Below, piece by piece: positions 59,784 through 64,000 of a stretch of DNA of 64,000 nucleotides (position 1 is the stretch's first letter; each line of letters opens with the position of its first letter). This DNA comes from Coenobita brevimanus (lineage: Eukaryota > Arthropoda > Malacostraca > Decapoda > Coenobitidae): NCBI GenBank assembly GCA_032717465.1, contig CM064683.1, positions 40,047,683 through 40,111,682 on the forward strand, read 5' to 3'. The notes beneath the pieces were generated by a model that did no database searches, was not told the DNA's origin, and saw only the letters and a program-made list of their open reading frames with translations. The position numbers and the translations under genes are program-made.

Positions 59784-59975
59784 GAAGGGTAATTAAGGCG
59801 CTCCAGCGGGATTGAGCCTGTGTAGGTTTATATCCAAGGAATGGTTGAGGTTTACTGCTCTCGTAATGCCACTCAGGGATGAGTGAGGCTGGTCATTTTC
59901 ATCTTAAATGTCAGCACCAACTTGTCCAACCCCGGGCTCCTACGCTTCTCATGGGGCAACACTAAATTAGATGAT
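59784..59975 (+). mobile_element. SINE family 3, copy 2 (5'-truncated)
   Basis: GGGTAATTAAGGCGCTCCAG through ATGGGGCAACACTAAATTAG matches 42177-42366. The A-box head is missing. (ATT)n precedes it and a GAT-repeat tail follows. Confidence 0.7.
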
Positions 59976-60057
59976 GATGATGATGATAATGATGATTATT
60001 AATGATCACCATCATCATCATGATCATCATCATCGTCATTATTATTATTTTATAATA

Positions 60058-60088
<31 letters not shown>

Positions 60089-60489
60089 TTAGCTGGAGGC
60101 GATAGCTACAGGCTCCCCGCTTTCCCTTCAGGTGTCTCCCTCAGCAGAAAAAACACGACTGGTAGAAGCAAGAATAAAATCCGTGACTCTACTGAAATAT
60201 TTAACCATTTTACCTGTATACACATCAAAAACTTCTCTGTGATGATTAAAACGCCTGAGGTAGGAAGAAGGAAGAATAGACGAGTTAAGAAGTTAATGAA
60301 AAGATTAATAGTCGGTTTAGGGATTTTCGGTCTGTTAATTGGTCTTTTCTTAATGACGTGCTTTTTACAGGGTAGGTCATTGCCCTCTGTGCCACCGCGT
60401 GAAGGCGTCCCTCTCCAGCACTAATGGTAAAGGATATGGAGGAAAGAGCAGACAACTGGATGTGTAATGAAGTCCAGTTGCCCGTTTAT

Positions 60490-60490
<1 letters not shown>
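59976..60490. other. Triplet repeats and unannotated DNA
   Basis: GAT/CAT/AAT triplets to about 60088. An inverted copy of the SINE 3' piece lies at about 60370-60422 (GTGCCACCGCGTGAAGGCGT). No gene is recognised. Confidence 0.55.
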
Positions 60491-60568
<78 letters not shown>

Positions 60569-60668
60569 CACAGCCAGATCAAGAGAGACGTGAAAACAAA
60601 AACAATAATACATCAGTCGACAAAAATTGCAAGAAAGACGAAATACAATGACCTGTTGAGTGGGCTGG

Positions 60669-60740
<72 letters not shown>
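60491..60740. repeat. (GT)n and (GA)n microsatellites
   Basis: (GT)n 60491-60567; (GA)n 60673-60739. Confidence 0.95.
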
Positions 60741-60743
<3 letters not shown>

Positions 60744-62000
60744 GCAAGACAAGCTATATTCCACCAACCCTGATTTAATCACGTGGAGGTCAAGGCAGGT
60801 CAGGGATCCCAGAGGTCACAGAAAAGAAAAAAAAGAAGAAAACGAAAGCGTGGGAGGGTCGTATTGCCTTAGAGGGTCGTAATATCTTGGGTGGGAGAGG
60901 AGGGTCGTAGTTTTGTGGGGGAGGGGGAGGGAGGGGGAGGGGGGTGGTAATTTTATAGGTGGGGGTCGTGTTGTAGTAGAGGAAGAGGTTTATTTTCGAA
61001 GATGTAGAGTCCAGGGCAGTGAGGTGTATTTTGTTTAGGAGAGATTATTCGCATTGTATTTTGCTTTGGATAGATTTTCACTTTGTATTTTGCTTAGGAG
61101 AGATTTTTTTCGCGTTGTATTTTGCTTACGAGAGATTTTTCGCTTTGTCGGGGTTAGATATGTCTTTCACCAAAACCTCCTTTATAATCTAAGTGAGCGT
61201 CCACACCATATACTTGCGGGTGCGGGCGATTGCGGGCGGGAGTTTTGAATTGTGATAACTCTGTATCTGAGTGGACGAGGGCGAGAACTTTTGTACAACT
61301 CCCGGCCGCACCAGTATGGACGTGATCTGGATGGGCCCTAAGTTGTCCCCCCCTTAGCCTGAAGGAACTCGCCTGAAGATAGCAAGGATGAAGTAAGAAA
61401 AAGGGTCTTCCGGCCAAGAAAATTGCTATAGTAACGCTTGTAGGGTAGAGAGTGTTTTGTTGACTGCCAGACTGAAAAATGGATGCAGCTCCCTCATGTG
61501 AATTTATCTGCCTAACCATATCTCTTTCTATATATCAACTTATTTATCAGTAAATTTACCTTTGTCCACTGGTCTATCGATCTATCTATCTATGTGTCTA
61601 TCGGTCTATTAATCTATCCATTCATCCATCCATATCTCTGTCTATTAGTCATTCTACAAGTCTGTTAGCCTATAGATATCTGTGTCCTTATCCACCTCTC
61701 TCTCTCTTTCTCTCTCTCTCCATTCGTCTACATTTGGAAGAACGTTGAAAGATTATAAACCAACAAAAAAATTCACAAAGGTAAACATAGGTGTGGGAAT
61801 GGATCAAGGCCCATCCAGCGTTAATGTATCACCCCATCCACCAAGTAACCAGGCTGGCGTAACACATAGGCAAATTTCGATGCTGTATATATATCAACTA
61901 GAGCCGTACACACTGATAACGCTGACGGAATCGTGGCCACAAAACATGAGACATATAGCCCAGGGAGTGGTTGAGAAGCGTTATATATGAACCACCCGGC
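60741..62000. other. Unannotated DNA with TTTTGCTTAGGAGAGAT repeats
   Basis: GGAGGGGGAGGG-type run at 60918-60945; TTGTATTTTGCTTAGGAGAG-like phrase repeated about four times at 61025-61145; TCTATCTA tract at 61575-61625. The frame at 61154-61519 has no recognisable domain. Confidence 0.5.
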
Positions 62001-62006
62001 ATAATG

Positions 62007-62064
<58 letters not shown>

Positions 62065-62130
62065 TAGTAGTAATAGTGGTAGTCGTAGTAGTAGTAGTAA
62101 TGATGATGATGATGATGATGATGTGTGAAC
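62001..62130. repeat. (AAT)n, (AGT)n and (GAT)n tract
   Basis: Triplet repeats change type from AAT to GTA to GAT. Confidence 0.9.
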
Positions 62131-62237
62131 CGAAAGGCGTCCTCGTCAAATAAATAGTGAGGATTCTTAAGCACTCAATAAGACGTGTACTGTAGTGCTG
62201 ATATTGAGACTGCAACCATGACCCTTGCAGCTTCAGG

Positions 62238-62800
62238 CAACACATCTATCTATCTATATACCTAGGCTGCTTCCCCCAAGGAAAGGGAGGTAGCCGAGAC
62301 AGGACGACACACTCCCCATTTACTCATCCATTCAAACACATTCATTCGCATCTTAGCCCCAAAGGGGAGAACGGACAGATCCTCACAGCACCACACTGCA
62401 CAAGGGTCAATTGCGCAGTGCAATCAGTGACATCCGCAGCAGGGCCCGACAGCAGAATTGGTTTACCCCTGCCACATCATAATAGACCCATCCCCTTACC
62501 AACATATACAACACATGCAACAGGAAAATCGGATAACCAGAGAAATCCCATACTGTACAGTGTCATAAGACCCTCGCAGACCTGTAAAAAATCAAGCAGA
62601 ATTGCAATGTTGACTGAAACACCAACTGCAGCCAACAGCAGCCTCAGATACAGATGCAATAGTAGAGTGTAGACGCAGATGACAAACCCGCCAAATTTCA
62701 TTGTCTGTACAGTCGGCCTCAGAAGTCTGTCTCCTCTCCTGTTTCTCTTCACACGGACTTTGAAAAAACTGTGGTGAATCTGCAGCAAAAGACAGTGATG
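62238..62800 (-). other. Possible element end with TCTA tail, otherwise unannotated
   Basis: CTATCTATCTATATA at 62247-62261 followed by CTAGGCTGCTTCCCCCAAGG resembles the tail-plus-3' end layout of the LINE copies read on the minus strand, but the body does not match that family. It may be another retroelement. Confidence 0.3.
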
Positions 62801-63480
62801 GCATTGATCTGTGGTAAAATCAAGTCGTCTCTGGCGGTTGCAGCAGATTCACATTACTTTTTCTTTAAGTCTATGAAAAGGGAAACAGGAAAGGCGAGAA
62901 GACTTTTGATATCGACTGTACAAGTAATGAAACGTGGTGTGTGAAGTCCGTAGAATTAGCAAAGTCCATGGTGGGGTGGGGGGAAAGGACATACAGAATG
63001 ATTTTTGATGTTCAGTTTACATTATTATCACTCAATTATAATGTACTTCAATATATAAAACGTTGGGAAACTGGATTATCGTCGTGGTGGATTACAGTAA
63101 TATGCTTACGTGAAGAAAACCGTGATTAATAATTTGTTCACTATATCCTTGTTTAGTGGTTCCTGAAATAAACAGGCAAAGACACAAATAACTACAAAAT
63201 AAAATAAATAAATAAATAAACAACTCACCCTAATTGCTTCTCCACTTCCGGTTCTGCTGTGATAATACCACAAGGCACTTCCGGGTCAGCCTCCTGTCTT
63301 GTCTTTAATGGAATTTGCTTTGGAAAAGATCAAAATAAACATCATAGCTAGGAAAATTTGGCATGTTAATTAGGATTCTTTTTCCTTACTTTATCTTTTA
63401 TCCTTGCAAATTGGGGATCTGTTTTTTCTCAATTCCGTATTATTGTATTTAATTTTGGAAGTAGCTTCTTGCATGGAAAA
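62801..63480. other. Unannotated DNA
   Basis: An AAATAAAT tract lies at 63200-63221. No gene is recognised. Confidence 0.5.
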
Positions 63481-63484
63481 GGTG

Positions 63485-63532
63485 AGCGAGAGAATAATAA
63501 TAACAACAACAACAACAACAATAATGATGATA

Positions 63533-63571
<39 letters not shown>

Positions 63572-64000
63572 GAAAAAGATACTGACCCCAATCACCAACC
63601 TACCTACCCGTCTTACGTACTAAATCGGTATTGAGTAGGTCTGGGTTTGGGTCGTGGGGGTAGGGGAGGAGGTAAATTAGAAGGGGGAGGGATGAGAGGT
63701 GTGGAGGGGCGAGTGGGGTGCAGGGAGGGAGGGGTGAGGTGGGGGGGCAGGGGGGTGCAGGGAGGAAGGGAGAGGCATACAGACATTTATTACTGTATAT
63801 GAGGCTGACATTTTAGCCGTCCTTCCCGTGGCTAGTTTGCATGGCGACCCTCTAAGTCAGGCGTTATGACCCGCGGCGACCCCTTTACCTCCCTTATCTG
63901 TCTCAGGGTTCTTTATCTCACTATCTGTTTGTCTGCAGTTACTATCTTTTCGTTATCTCGCTGTTTGTCTGCAGTTACTATCTTTTCGTTACTCTCTATT
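63485..64000. other. (AAC)n/(AAT)n and G-rich tract
   Basis: AAC then AAT triplets at 63496-63571; G-rich GGGGGAGGGA-like DNA at 63645-63775; a direct repeat of TGTCTGCAGTTACTATCTTT at 63930 and 63965. No gene is recognised. Confidence 0.65.

Overview
The window looks like intergenic DNA from an arthropod, most likely a decapod crustacean. That placement is an inference. It rests on the extreme density of long (GT)n, (GA)n, (AT)n and ATT/GAT microsatellites, on TTAGG-type (arthropod telomere-like) tracts near 15 kb, and on the mix of retroelements. No rRNA, canonical tRNA, CRISPR array or clearly multi-exon host gene could be supported. Most open reading frames are translations of simple repeats.

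Layout. 0-7 kb: CA/CT/GA microsatellites in unannotated DNA, with SINE-like fragments. 7-16 kb: three fragments of one APE-type LINE family (7.06-7.62, 14.41-14.88, 15.31-15.49 kb), a tRNA-derived SINE (10.96-11.18 kb) and TAAGG/TTAGG tracts. 16-20 kb: a 23-bp minisatellite, a large CT/CA block and dispersed repeats. 20.17-25.62 kb: an LTR retrotransposon with gag, protease and integrase placed before a truncated reverse transcriptase (Gmr1-type order), inserted into an (AT)n microsatellite. 26-40 kb: minisatellites (an array of splice-acceptor-like units, a 913-bp tandem duplication, 80-bp, 27-bp and 28-bp arrays), purine-rich tracts and a tRNA-Gly-like SINE. 41-51 kb: two diverged copies of a ~1.7-kb unit flank a fold-back, an intronless gene and the longest LINE copy. 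51-64 kb: a degenerate satellite, a 2-kb GAT/GAC array, one more LINE 3' end, SINE copies and microsatellites.

The best candidate for a real and possibly undescribed gene is the minus-strand intronless ORF at 44165-45106 (313 aa). It encodes two tandem ~84-residue domains, about 62% identical to each other, that resemble an RFX-type (or D5 primase C-terminal-type) winged helix. They are joined and followed by Pro-rich repeats. Upstream lie a TATA box, an initiator-like site 32 nt downstream of it, and four copies of an ATACCGCCCGGG-like motif, which together look like a compact promoter.

The rest is dominated by retroelements. The LTR element cannot be autonomous because its RT is cut before the catalytic YxDD. 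The LINE at 46.1-48.9 kb keeps an open RT with FADD but has lost the start of its endonuclease and carries one frameshift. The SINEs would depend on a partner LINE that cannot be assigned here.
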